In this document: positions 14,217-22,282 of the stretch, piece by piece
Position numbering within the stretch: position 1 is the stretch's first letter
How the letters are laid out: the number at the start of each line of letters is the position of its first letter
NCBI GenBank assembly: GCA_964638035.1
Contig: CAZWXD010000018.1
Span: 1 to 64,000, forward strand
Length of the DNA stretch: 64,000 bases
Source of the DNA: JAGGAG01 sp964638035
Lineage (GTDB): Bacteria; Gemmatimonadota; Gemmatimonadetes; Gemmatimonadales; GWC2-71-9
Direction of reading: 5' to 3'
Notes under the pieces: model-generated
What the model saw: only the letters and a program-made list of their open reading frames with translations
Databases searched by the model: none
What the model was told of the DNA's origin: nothing
Position numbers and translations under genes: made by a program

Positions 14217-15991
14217 ACGCACGATGGGTGATGGGGATGGTCCTCCTGGCCACGCCGGCCGCGGCGCAGGTGCCCGCGCCGCGCTCGGCTCCAATCAGTG
14301 ACATCCGCTACGAGGTCACCTTCAACCGCGAGACGGCCCACGCGCGCCGCCTCAAGGTGACGATGACCTTCACCGCCACCGGCGCCACGCCGGTGCTCCT
14401 CTCGCTGCCGGCCTGGACGCCGGGGGCCTACGAGATCACCGACTTCGCCAAGTGGGTGTCGGCCTTCACGCCCACCCGCAACGGGCAGCCCCTGTCGTGG
14501 GACAAGCTCGACTACGACACCTGGCGGGTCCGCACCGGCGGGCCGGGACCGGTGTCGGTGACCTTCGACGTCCGGGCTGACAGCCTGGACAACGCGATGA
14601 GCTGGTCGCGCGACGACTTCGCCTTCTTCAACGGCACCAACCTCTTCCTGTACGCCGAGGGACAGCCGCTCACCTTCCCGGCGACGGTGACGATCCGGAC
14701 CGAGGACGACTGGCTGGTCGCCACCGGCATGACGCCGGCAGGGCGCCGCACGTACCGCGAGGGGAACTTCCACGACCTGGTGGACATGCCGTTCTTCGTG
14801 GGACGGTTCGACTACGACAGCAGCACGGTGGAGGGGATCAACGTCCGCTTCGCCACCTACCCGGCGGGCAGCCTGGCGGGCCAGGCCCGCACCGACACCT
14901 GGGAGCGGATCCGGCGGATGTGGCCGCCGATGCTGGCGGTCTTCCGTGACCGGCCGTTCCAGCACTACGACATCCTGCAGGTGGCCGACTCGAGCTACCA
15001 GGGCGCCAGCGGGCTGGAGCACCAGAACTCGCACATGGACGTCATCACGCCCCTGGCCCTGGGCAACCCGTTCCTCGACGGGCTCTACGCCCACGAGATC
15101 ATCCACGCCTGGAACGTGAAGCGGCTCCGGCCGGACGACCTCTGGCCCTACCGCTACGACCGCCCGCAGCCCACGACCTGGCTCTGGGTGAGCGAGGGGA
15201 TCACCGACTACTACGCCGACCTCACCCTGGTGCGGTCGGGCCTGGTGTCGCCGGAGGCCTTCTATGCCACGACCACCGGGAAGGTCCAGAACGTGGACGC
15301 CAACCCGCCGGTGGCGCTGGAGGATGCCTCGCTGTCCACCTGGATCCATCCCACCGACGGCACCGGGTACCTGTACTACGACAAGGGCTCGCTGGCGGGA
15401 TTGCTGCTCGACATCATGATCCGGGACGCCAGCAACAACCGGCAGTCGCTCGATGACGTGATGCGGAGCGTGTACGCCAGCGCGTACCAGCGCGGCCGCG
15501 GGTTCACCGGGGCGGAGTGGTGGGCGGCGGTGAGCAAGGCGGCGGGCGGGAAGTCGTTCGAGGACGTGAACCGCCGCTACATTGATGGCCGCGAGGCGTA
15601 CCCGTGGGAGCAGGTGCTCCCGCTTGCCGGGATGCGCCTGGTGCGTGACCCGCGACTCGGCGTGCAGACCATGCCGGACAGCAACGGCATCCGGCTGGAG
15701 ACGGTCTTCCCGGGTGGCGCCGCGGCGGCAGCGGGGCTCCGGGCGGGCGACTACCTGCTCAAGGTCGGTGACGTGGAGGTGAAGGACCCGAACTTCGGCG
15801 AGGAATTCCGGCAGCTCTATGCCGGCAAGGCCGGTGCGCCGCTCGCGATCGTGGTGCGGCGCGGCACCGAGACGCTGACCGTGCAGTCGAAGGTGGAGCT
15901 GGCCGGGGTCCGGGTCGCCGCCGATCCGCAGGCCGGCGAGAAGGCGGTGCGGATCCGCGAGGGCATCCTCACCGGGAAGGCACAGCGCTAG
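14213..15991 (+). CDS. M61 family metallopeptidase with PDZ domain, secreted
   Basis: The 592-residue protein starts at GTG 14213 (GTGA overlap with the symporter stop) and has a signal peptide ending in ATPAAAQ. The zinc-binding motif is HEIIHAWN at about residue 294, and the downstream WVSEGITDYYADL provides the third ligand Glu. The N-terminal beta domain (LSLPAWTPGAYEITDFAKWV) is typical of M61 glycyl aminopeptidases. A C-terminal PDZ domain covers about residues 480-570 (GGAAAAAGLRAGDYLLKVGD). It likely removes N-terminal Gly or Ala from peptides in the periplasm, which would feed the co-transcribed amino acid symporter. Confidence 0.93.
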   Translation: MNARWVMGMVLLATPAAAQVPAPRSAPISDIRYEVTFNRETAHARRLKVTMTFTATGATPVLLSLPAWTPGAYEITDFAKWVSAFTPTRNGQPLSWDKLDYDTWRVRTGGPGPVSVTFDVRADSLDNAMSWSRDDFAFFNGTNLFLYAEGQPLTFPATVTIRTEDDWLVATGMTPAGRRTYREGNFHDLVDMPFFVGRFDYDSSTVEGINVRFATYPAGSLAGQARTDTWERIRRMWPPMLAVFRDRPFQHYDILQVADSSYQGASGLEHQNSHMDVITPLALGNPFLDGLYAHEIIHAWNVKRLRPDDLWPYRYDRPQPTTWLWVSEGITDYYADLTLVRSGLVSPEAFYATTTGKVQNVDANPPVALEDASLSTWIHPTDGTGYLYYDKGSLAGLLLDIMIRDASNNRQSLDDVMRSVYASAYQRGRGFTGAEWWAAVSKAAGGKSFEDVNRRYIDGREAYPWEQVLPLAGMRLVRDPRLGVQTMPDSNGIRLETVFPGGAAAAAGLRAGDYLLKVGDVEVKDPNFGEEFRQLYAGKAGAPLAIVVRRGTETLTVQSKVELAGVRVAADPQAGEKAVRIREGILTGKAQR

Positions 15992-16908
15992 GCTCCCCCC
16001 TCTCCCGGTGAGAAGAGGGCGGCCACCTGCCCTGCGTCGATGGGATGTTCAACGGGGGTGAGTCCTGCGAGGTGCGCCGCCCGGCCGATCACCCGGGCGG
16101 CGGACCATCCGGCCAGGCGCAGGGCGCGCACGCCGGTGTCGCCGGCTGACTTGCTGAGCTTCTCACCCGTCGGCTTCCGGATGAGCGGGTGATGCAGGAA
16201 CTGCGGCGCTTGCGTGCGGCCCAGCAGCCGCGCGAGGGCGAGCTGGCGGCCCGTGGATGCCAGCAGGTCTTCCCCCCGGATCACCAAGTCAACGTCCTGC
16301 TCCATGTCATCCACCGTCACGGCGAACTGGTAGGTCCAGTTCCCGTTCCGGTCGCGCACCACCAGGTCGCCGCACTGGCGTGCCGGCTCCTGCACCTGCG
16401 GCCCGAGGCGAAGGTCGGTGAACGCCTCGGTACCCGGGTCCAGGGCCACTCGCAGCACCGTGCCTGGGCCCGGGGGGAGGCCCAGGTGGCGGCAGGTGCC
16501 GGGATAGCAGGTCTCCTCATTGGCAGCATCGCCCGCCACGCCCGCGATGTCCTTCCGGGAGCACCGACAGGAGTAGGTGCGTCCGCCAGCCTCGAGTCGC
16601 GCGAGGGCCGCGCTGTAGCGTGGTGAGTTGTCAGATTGGCGCAGCGGGTGCGGGCCGCGACGGAACTCGTCGGTGCGCCCCGTGTCCGGCACGAAGCCCA
16701 GCCAGTCGAGGTCGTCGAGCAGGGCCGACTCGTACTCCGCCCGGCAGCGGGTGCGATCGTGGTTTTCGATGCGGAGCAGCACCTGGCCGCCGCGGGTCCG
16801 CGCCATGCCCCACACACACGCGGCGTTGGCCACGTGGCCCAGGTGGAGGTAGCCGGTGGGCGCTGGCGCGAAGCGCGTGCGCCAGCCGGGGGACAGCGGA
16901 GCGGACAG
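15988..16908 (-). CDS. gluQ: Glutamyl-Q tRNA(Asp) synthetase, apparent CTG start
   Basis: The enzyme adds glutamate to queuosine in the anticodon of tRNA-Asp. The HIGH-like motif lies in RFAPAPTGYLHLGHVANA, and the KMSKS motif is GEKLSKSAG. Zinc ligands are in CRCSRKDI and CYPGTCRHLG, and the anticodon-binding domain of GluRS is absent, as expected for GluQRS. No ATG, GTG or TTG precedes the HIGH region after the in-frame TAG at 16917-16915. CTG at 16908 has GGAG about nine bases upstream and gives 306 residues, the usual length. A GTG at 16833 would lose the active site. The gene converges on the M61 gene with a four-base overlap. Confidence 0.85.
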   Translation of the reverse strand: MSAPLSPGWRTRFAPAPTGYLHLGHVANAACVWGMARTRGGQVLLRIENHDRTRCRAEYESALLDDLDWLGFVPDTGRTDEFRRGPHPLRQSDNSPRYSAALARLEAGGRTYSCRCSRKDIAGVAGDAANEETCYPGTCRHLGLPPGPGTVLRVALDPGTEAFTDLRLGPQVQEPARQCGDLVVRDRNGNWTYQFAVTVDDMEQDVDLVIRGEDLLASTGRQLALARLLGRTQAPQFLHHPLIRKPTGEKLSKSAGDTGVRALRLAGWSAARVIGRAAHLAGLTPVEHPIDAGQVAALFSPGEGGA

Positions 16909-17989
16909 GGACGGCTACTCCGGGTCGCCCTGCCCCGCCACACGCTGGCACGGCACTCGGAATGCCGCTGCCATCGCCAACAAGGCTCCCCCAGCACCAT
17001 GCCCCGTCTTCCCGGATCCCGCAGGTGAACCCGTCGCCCGCGGCGAGGCGCGTGAAGCGCAGCCCGCCGATCACTTCCACCGGGACTGGGCTGCCGTTGA
17101 TGGATGCGTTCCCCACGCCAAGCCCGTACCCCCAGCACCAGGCGGCGCCCACGGCATCCCGCACGCAAGCGTGACTGCCGCCCACGGTGAGGCCGGTGGG
17201 AACGACACCATCGGGGAATGAGACCACGGCGGGCGCTGGCTGCCAGGCGCTCCAGCACAAGACCTCGCCATCCTGCGACTGCCCGCACGCCCAGGACGAG
17301 CCCGCCTGCACGGACATCATGGCGGGCAGGCCCTGGACCGGCAGGGGGGCCTCGTCCCAGGACCAGCAATGCGGCGTGCTCCCCGTGAGGGCGCACGAAT
17401 ACTCGGACCCCGACGACAAGGAGGTGAACTGCTCCGGCGAGTTCACCGGTCGCGGAGTGAGGAGGCACGGATAGGTGCGGCCGTCGTCCGTCGTGCAGGT
17501 ATCGTGTTCGATGGGTTGCCCGGCGCGGAGGATATCGCCCCAGCAGTAAACCACCTGGTCGGTCGCGAGCCCGCAGGAGGTGGCATACGCAGCCGCAACC
17601 GCCGTGAAGCGCAGGTCCGTGGCGACTGGAGAGAGCGGTTCCTTGTCCGAGCGGCGGCCGACGCCAACTTGCCCCTCGTAGTTCGCCCCCCAGCACCATG
17701 CGCCTCCCCCTGCGTCGAGGGCGCATCCGTGATCGCCCCACCGGTCCTGGAGCGTCACCAGGTGCGGCTGGCCTCCGGTGGGAACGACGACCGGTGCGGC
17801 CAGGCCGGGCTGGCCCAGCGGGGCGCTGAGGCCACCCCAGCAGCGAAGGGTGCCCCGGCTGTCCGCGCCACACGCCGCCGAGCTGGCCTGCAGCGTCGCC
17901 ATGCGGAGCGAGCCCTCCTCAATCCCGCCATCGACGCACGCGGGGAGGAACAGGGCCAACGCCAGCGAGACGGTGCGCGGCATGGACAT
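16631..17989 (-). CDS. RCC1-repeat lipoprotein, C-terminus probably frameshifted
   Basis: Starting at ATG 17989 (GGGAGG upstream) the protein has a lipobox (LALALFLPACV). Seven RCC1-type repeats follow, marked by LRCWGG, WCWGAN, VYCWGD, PHCWSW, VLCWSA, WCWGYG and WCWGSL, enough for one seven-bladed propeller. The repeats end near 16950. The open frame continues for about 95 further residues inside gluQ, which look spurious. In the +1 frame the sequence reads QRVAGQGDPE and stops at TAG 16917-16915, a natural end, so a one-base indel near 16945 is likely. Function is unknown; such lipoproteins are probably surface or periplasmic binding proteins. Confidence 0.75.
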   Translation of the reverse strand: MSMPRTVSLALALFLPACVDGGIEEGSLRMATLQASSAACGADSRGTLRCWGGLSAPLGQPGLAAPVVVPTGGQPHLVTLQDRWGDHGCALDAGGGAWCWGANYEGQVGVGRRSDKEPLSPVATDLRFTAVAAAYATSCGLATDQVVYCWGDILRAGQPIEHDTCTTDDGRTYPCLLTPRPVNSPEQFTSLSSGSEYSCALTGSTPHCWSWDEAPLPVQGLPAMMSVQAGSSWACGQSQDGEVLCWSAWQPAPAVVSFPDGVVPTGLTVGGSHACVRDAVGAAWCWGYGLGVGNASINGSPVPVEVIGGLRFTRLAAGDGFTCGIREDGAWCWGSLVGDGSGIPSAVPACGGAGRPGVAVPVRSAVPRLAHALRASAHRLPPPGPRGQRRVCVGHGADPRRPGAAPHRKPRSHPLPGGVRVGPARRPRLAGLRAGHGAHRRVPSRPAPAAPI

Positions 17990-18067
17990 GCGGGCCTCCC
18001 GTCTGCAATGTGTGGTTGCGGGAAGCCTGTTCGTCACCCTTATCCTCCCGCAGCCACTGGAGACGCC

Positions 18068-19354
18068 ATGGCCATGCACGCCTGCACAGTGCTGTCCGCC
18101 CTGGCCCTGGCCCTGCTGGCCTGCGGTAACCCGGACGCGCCGCCCCTTCCCGCCACCAGCATCGAACTCCTCCGCCCGGTCCCCGAGGTCGTGACGCCGG
18201 GCCAGCGCCTGCCGGACATTGTCGCAGTGCGAGTGGTGGATGCCGATGGCGAGGGCCGGTCCGACGTGCCGCTCGTATGGGGCGTTGAAGCAGGCGGCGG
18301 CCAGTTGCTGGAGACGCGCAGCGCGACGGGACCCGGTGGGGTGGCAACGACGCGCTGGGTGCTCGGGCCCTGGCCGGGCCGGCAGCAGCTCGCCGTGTCA
18401 GTACCGGGGGAGTCGGCCCTCAGGGTTGCCGCGGACGGGAGGGCATTCCGGGCCACCAGGATGGACGCGGGAAGCGGGTACGTCTGCGGGATCATCACCC
18501 ATGAACTCTGGTGCGCTGGCAACGCCATTGACTGGGCAGCCGGACCTGCCAGCCCGGGCCGGGAACGAGAACCGAAGCGCCTGCTGCCAGGCATGCAGGT
18601 CAGGGACTTCGCAGCCGGTGACGTAAACATCTGTGCCCTGGAGCTGTCGGGACAACCCGTCTGCTTCCCGCTCTATGGCTTTGAGCCCAGCGGGCAACCG
18701 CCCCTCGGGCGGCCCCCGGTGCCTCCCCTTCGCTCGATCTCGAGCGGTGACGAATACTTCTGCGGGATCGCCGCTGCCGATTCCACGGCGTGGTGCTGGA
18801 GCACGTCCTGGGGAAGCGCCGAGGCGGAGGATGTGCACCAGGTGCCGGGCTTCCTCCGGCTGGTGAGCGTCACCGCCGGTGGGGACCCCCGTTTTGCGTG
18901 CGGTCTTGATGCTGCTGCCGCCGCATGGTGCTGGCGTGCGCCCCCGGACAGTGCCCCGACCACCCCGCGGCGCGTCGAGGGCGTTGCCTTCCGGACCTTC
19001 TCGGCTGGACGGAGCTTCGCGTGTGGCGCCACGGAGGAACGAACCCTCGTGTGCGTCGAGGATCCCGGATCCCCGGTCCCGCGGCGACTCCCGGGATACC
19101 GCGCCGAGACGGTCGCCTGCAGCTACTCCTGCATCATTGCCCTTGGTACAGATGTCATCCGGGCAAGTCCGACACCGGCTGGCGTCGCGGCGCCGATGAC
19201 GGTCGGGTTTCCGGTGGTCGCAGTCTCCGCTGACGACACCAGCTGCATCCAGGGCGCCGGCCTGGACATCTACTGCGACAGCCAGGTCGGGGTGGTGCCC
19301 GAAATCGAGGGTGGAAGCCAGTGGTTCTTCGCTGTCCCCCGCCTCAGCCCATGA
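18068..19354 (+). CDS. RCC1-like propeller lipoprotein with N-terminal Ig-like domain
   Basis: The 428-residue protein has a lipoprotein signal (LSALALALLACG, Cys at about 19). Next comes a bacterial Ig-like domain (residues 30-125: VVTPGQRLPDIVAVRVVDADG, VPLVWGVEAGGGQLL, GVATTRWVLG). A propeller made of degenerate RCC1 repeats follows, with Cys-rich blades such as SGYVCGIITHELWCAGN, NICALELSGQPVCF, EYFCGIAAADSTAWCW and SFACGATEERTLVCV. Each blade pairs two Cys, suggesting stabilising disulphides outside the cytoplasm. It diverges from the other RCC1 lipoprotein across 78 bases, so the two probably share a control region. Confidence 0.8.
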   Translation: MAMHACTVLSALALALLACGNPDAPPLPATSIELLRPVPEVVTPGQRLPDIVAVRVVDADGEGRSDVPLVWGVEAGGGQLLETRSATGPGGVATTRWVLGPWPGRQQLAVSVPGESALRVAADGRAFRATRMDAGSGYVCGIITHELWCAGNAIDWAAGPASPGREREPKRLLPGMQVRDFAAGDVNICALELSGQPVCFPLYGFEPSGQPPLGRPPVPPLRSISSGDEYFCGIAAADSTAWCWSTSWGSAEAEDVHQVPGFLRLVSVTAGGDPRFACGLDAAAAAWCWRAPPDSAPTTPRRVEGVAFRTFSAGRSFACGATEERTLVCVEDPGSPVPRRLPGYRAETVACSYSCIIALGTDVIRASPTPAGVAAPMTVGFPVVAVSADDTSCIQGAGLDIYCDSQVGVVPEIEGGSQWFFAVPRLSP

Positions 19355-20942
19355 CCTCGCGCGCGGCCCCAGCGCCGACCGCATGTCCGCGCCCCGGGCG
19401 CGCGACCAGCGGCACCAGCGAATCCGACGACTTCATGTACGCGTTGGGGTCGTGCTCCAGCGCGCCTTCCGGCAGCCACTGGTAGAACGGCCCGAGTTCC
19501 CGCGCGATCCGCGCGCGGTAGAACTCGGGGAGCACCGTGGACGCGCCGTCCAGGTACGCCTGGACCGACCGGTCATGGTCCAGCAGCTGGCGAACCTGGG
19601 TGTGGTACTTGATGCGCCCCCACCCCTCCGATGACACGCCGCGCACCACGTTCATCCACTTCGGGATGAACTCCGCCGTGCCCCCGAGCCGGCGCGCGAT
19701 CATCCGGGACGAGAAGGAGTACCGGGTAAGGTCCACCAGGTTGGTATAGAACTCCTTCCACGCGTAGTTGAGCGGCTTCACGTTCATCGCGTGGTTGTTG
19801 TTCAGGAAGTGGTGCGGGAACGGCAGCACCCGGCCAGCCCGCTGGTACTCCAGGTTGAGCGGCGCTGCGCGCCCGAAGGCGGAGAGCAGCGAGTACGCCG
19901 GGAACGACCCCGGCGCCAGGTCGAGGAAGCGCTTGGTCAGCTCGAACGGCTCGGCACCCTGGTCGCCGTCCAGGCCCAGCACGAAGTTGGTCTGGATGTA
20001 GGGGATGTAGCGGAGGATCATGTTCACCTGCTCCGCCACCTGCTGCACCTTGTCCATGCCGGTGCGCCGCGTCTTCGACTTGTTCCCCAGGTCGAACCAC
20101 GACTCGATGCCCGGCAGGATCGCCTTGAAGCCGTTCTGCCGCAGCCGCCTGAGGTGCGGCTCCGAGAGGATCGACAGGCTGCTCTCCGCGATGTGCCGGA
20201 TCCGGACGCCGGGATCGGCCTCCTCCACCGCGTGCATGTAATCCTCGAACCGGATCCCGAAGTTGGGGTCGTGCCACCCGACAATGGGCCGCTTGAACTT
20301 CGTGAGCAGGAAGCGGAGGTCGTCCTTGAGCTGCTCGAATCCCAGCGGCTGGTATTCCACCGTCGAGTCGATGCAGAAGCTGCAGGTGTAGGGGCAGCCC
20401 AGGCTCCCCAGCATCGGAACGATCTTGATGGCGGGGGCCTTCGCGAGCGTGGGCGCCAGGTACTTCCAGCGCTCGGGCAGGGTGGGCAGGTCGGTGGGCT
20501 GTGCCGGCGCCGCCAGCTGCCGCCCCATGGGCCGGTGCCGGGCGCACTCGCGCAGGACTTCGTCCACCGTGCTGCGGTCGGTGAAGCCCAGCACGTAGTC
20601 GAAGAACCGGGCGGAGTCTTCCGGGTAGCACCGCGCGTGCGGGCCGCCGATCACCGTCACCGCACCCCGCTGCCGGAGCATGTGGCTCATCGCGTAGGCC
20701 AGCTGCGCCGACTGCGAGAACGCACTGATGAAGATGACGTCCACGTCCTTCGGCAGCTCGGCGGTGAGGTCCTCGAACCCGGTGTAGCAGACGAGGTGAA
20801 CCTCATGCCCCGCCTGCTCGCACCACACCGCCACCACCTGCGGCATGATGCCGGCCAGGTTGGCATTCATGACCCGCGAGTAGAGGGCCGTGGTCGGTGC
20901 ACGCGCCACAAGGTCGACAATGCCGACTCGGAGCTTTCGCAA
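19344..20942 (-). CDS. B12-binding domain radical SAM protein
   Basis: The 532-residue protein has an N-terminal cobalamin-binding Rossmann domain (residues 1-130, VIFISAFSQSAQLAYAM, GAVTVIGGPHARCYPED). A radical SAM domain follows with the cluster motif CPYTCSFC (Cys-x3-Cys-x2-Cys) near residue 185. FVLGLDGDQG and the long C-terminal helical region (residues 350-500) are as in uncharacterised class B methyltransferase-like or P-methylase-like enzymes. The substrate is unknown. Start is TTG with AAGG upstream. Its 3' end overlaps the convergent lipoprotein gene by 11 bases. Use of B12 by this enzyme would fit the B12 uptake operon at 32-39 kb. Confidence 0.87.
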   Translation of the reverse strand: MRKLRVGIVDLVARAPTTALYSRVMNANLAGIMPQVVAVWCEQAGHEVHLVCYTGFEDLTAELPKDVDVIFISAFSQSAQLAYAMSHMLRQRGAVTVIGGPHARCYPEDSARFFDYVLGFTDRSTVDEVLRECARHRPMGRQLAAPAQPTDLPTLPERWKYLAPTLAKAPAIKIVPMLGSLGCPYTCSFCIDSTVEYQPLGFEQLKDDLRFLLTKFKRPIVGWHDPNFGIRFEDYMHAVEEADPGVRIRHIAESSLSILSEPHLRRLRQNGFKAILPGIESWFDLGNKSKTRRTGMDKVQQVAEQVNMILRYIPYIQTNFVLGLDGDQGAEPFELTKRFLDLAPGSFPAYSLLSAFGRAAPLNLEYQRAGRVLPFPHHFLNNNHAMNVKPLNYAWKEFYTNLVDLTRYSFSSRMIARRLGGTAEFIPKWMNVVRGVSSEGWGRIKYHTQVRQLLDHDRSVQAYLDGASTVLPEFYRARIARELGPFYQWLPEGALEHDPNAYMKSSDSLVPLVARPGRGHAVGAGAAREVMG

Positions 20943-21119
20943 TGGGGAGCCTTGGAGAAGGGATCAGGTCCCGGGCTGCGCATCCGCTCGTGCTGCGTGG
21001 CGGATATGCCCGGCCTGGGGCGGCCGGCCTGGAGGGCATGGTGCACCGGACTCGCTGCCCCTAATGTACCCCGGGAGCCACGGCGGGGCGAATCACCCCC
21101 GGGCCACCCTGGAGGTACC

Positions 21120-21503
21120 ATGCACGGCGTCATCCTGGTGTTCCTTGGGGGCGGCCTCGGTTCCGTCGCCCGCCACGGCGTGAACCAGCTCTCAACCCAC
21201 CTGGCTGGCCCCCGCTATCCCGCTGGCACCTTCGCCGTCAACGTGACCGGCTCCCTGCTCATTGGCCTCCTCGCCGAGTACTTCGCCCTGCGGAGCCACT
21301 TGCCGGGAAATCTTCGGCTCTTCCTCGTTACCGGTCTCCTGGGTGGCTTCACCACCTTCTCCACCTTCTCGCTCGACGTGGGCCTGCTGCATGAGCGGGG
21401 CGATACGGTGGCTGCCGCAGCCTACGCCGTGTCGTCGGTGGCCTGCTCGCTGGCGGCGATGTTCGGTGGCATGTACGCCGTGAGGCACCTGCTCGCGACC
21501 TAG
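21120..21503 (+). CDS. crcB: Fluoride ion channel CrcB/FluC
   Basis: The 127-residue protein with four membrane segments exports fluoride as a dual-topology dimer. Motifs are GGGLGSVARHGVNQL, the pore-lining GTFAVNVTGSLLIG with Asn, and GGFTTFSTFSLD with the Phe box and sodium site. ATG 21120 has GGAGG nine bases upstream. Fluoride riboswitches often precede crcB, but I could not find the conserved core in the 177 bases upstream. A four-base overlap links its stop to the end of the convergent kinase gene. Confidence 0.95.
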   Translation: MHGVILVFLGGGLGSVARHGVNQLSTHLAGPRYPAGTFAVNVTGSLLIGLLAEYFALRSHLPGNLRLFLVTGLLGGFTTFSTFSLDVGLLHERGDTVAAAAYAVSSVACSLAAMFGGMYAVRHLLAT

Positions 21504-22282
21504 CGGGTCCGCTCCTCGCGGCAGCGCATCGTCACGCTGTCCCCCTGGAACACCGTGACCTCCCGCCCCTTGTTCCAGACCTGGTGGGTCCCGTCGGTGA
21601 ACCGCGCCCCCGAGGCACTCACGGCCAGCGGCAGCGCCACCAGGCCGCCTGGCAGCGTGGCGAAGGCGCTGTCGTTGCGGTACTCGACCGTCACCCTCCC
21701 GCCGCCCTCGCAGGTGTACGCGACCGCCGGCTGCGGCGCGGGGCCGAGCGCGGCGATGCGCTGGAGCAGCCGGTCCCGCACGGTCGTACGGATCCTTGCC
21801 AGTCGTTCCGCGAAGCCCCGATCCCGGAGCACGCGGTCATACAGGCCCGAGGTGAAGACCCAGTCGATCAGGAGGGGCGTGCGCTCGGCCGCCTCGCCGA
21901 CCCACTTGAGGGCACCGGGCCCGTCCCCGATCCACGCGTGATAGGTGCCGAGGTCGGCGAACTGGTGCACGGTCACGAACGTCCCCTGGTCCAGCAGCGT
22001 CCGCAGGGAATCCGCCGCCGCTTGCGCCTGGGCAGTGCGTCCGGCGGCATGGAGGCAGGTGGCTTCCGAGGCGAGCCAGGGGCCGAAGGCGCGGCCCGCG
22101 CACTCCTGGCTTCGCCCCGCCGCCGTGAGGGCCAGGCCCTCGAGCGCCAGCGCCACCAGGTCGCCCGGATCCTGCGCCAGCCTGGCGCGCGCCTGCTCGA
22201 TCGCCACGTCATACCGGCGCACGCGGAGCGCCGCGGTGATGGCGCCATGCCTCGTCGCGGCCGAGAGCGGGTTGAGCCGCAC
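21500..22282 (-). CDS. C-terminal TPR part of the Ser/Thr kinase, split by a frameshift
   Basis: This frame begins at a GTG inside the sequence VRLNPLSAATRHGAITAALR and continues YDVAIEQARARLAQDPGDLVALALEGLALTAAG, a helical repeat pattern that extends the kinase's TPR region. It then ends with a beta-rich tail (GGRVTVEYRNDSAFATLPGG, GREVTVFQGDSVTMRC). Upstream in the kinase frame the last sensible residues are HADSAIALA. Restoring one base near 22290 (GCCCGCCGCGCGGTG in place of the read GCCCCGCCGCGGTG) joins the two as AIALARRAVRLNP. I therefore treat both entries as one gene of about 895 residues with an indel. Confidence 0.7.
   Translation of the reverse strand: MRLNPLSAATRHGAITAALRVRRYDVAIEQARARLAQDPGDLVALALEGLALTAAGRSQECAGRAFGPWLASEATCLHAAGRTAQAQAAADSLRTLLDQGTFVTVHQFADLGTYHAWIGDGPGALKWVGEAAERTPLLIDWVFTSGLYDRVLRDRGFAERLARIRTTVRDRLLQRIAALGPAPQPAVAYTCEGGGRVTVEYRNDSAFATLPGGLVALPLAVSASGARFTDGTHQVWNKGREVTVFQGDSVTMRCREERTR

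Noticed and set aside
12918..15349. Long minus-strand frames opposite the symporter and M61 peptidase
   Set aside because: Low-complexity His/Glu/Arg-rich sequence, shadow of well-conserved genes.
20943..21119. Possible fluoride riboswitch before crcB
   Set aside because: I looked for the conserved GGNGATGG and CTGATGAC-type core; only a GGCGGATATGCCCGG stretch is present, which does not fold into the known pseudoknot.
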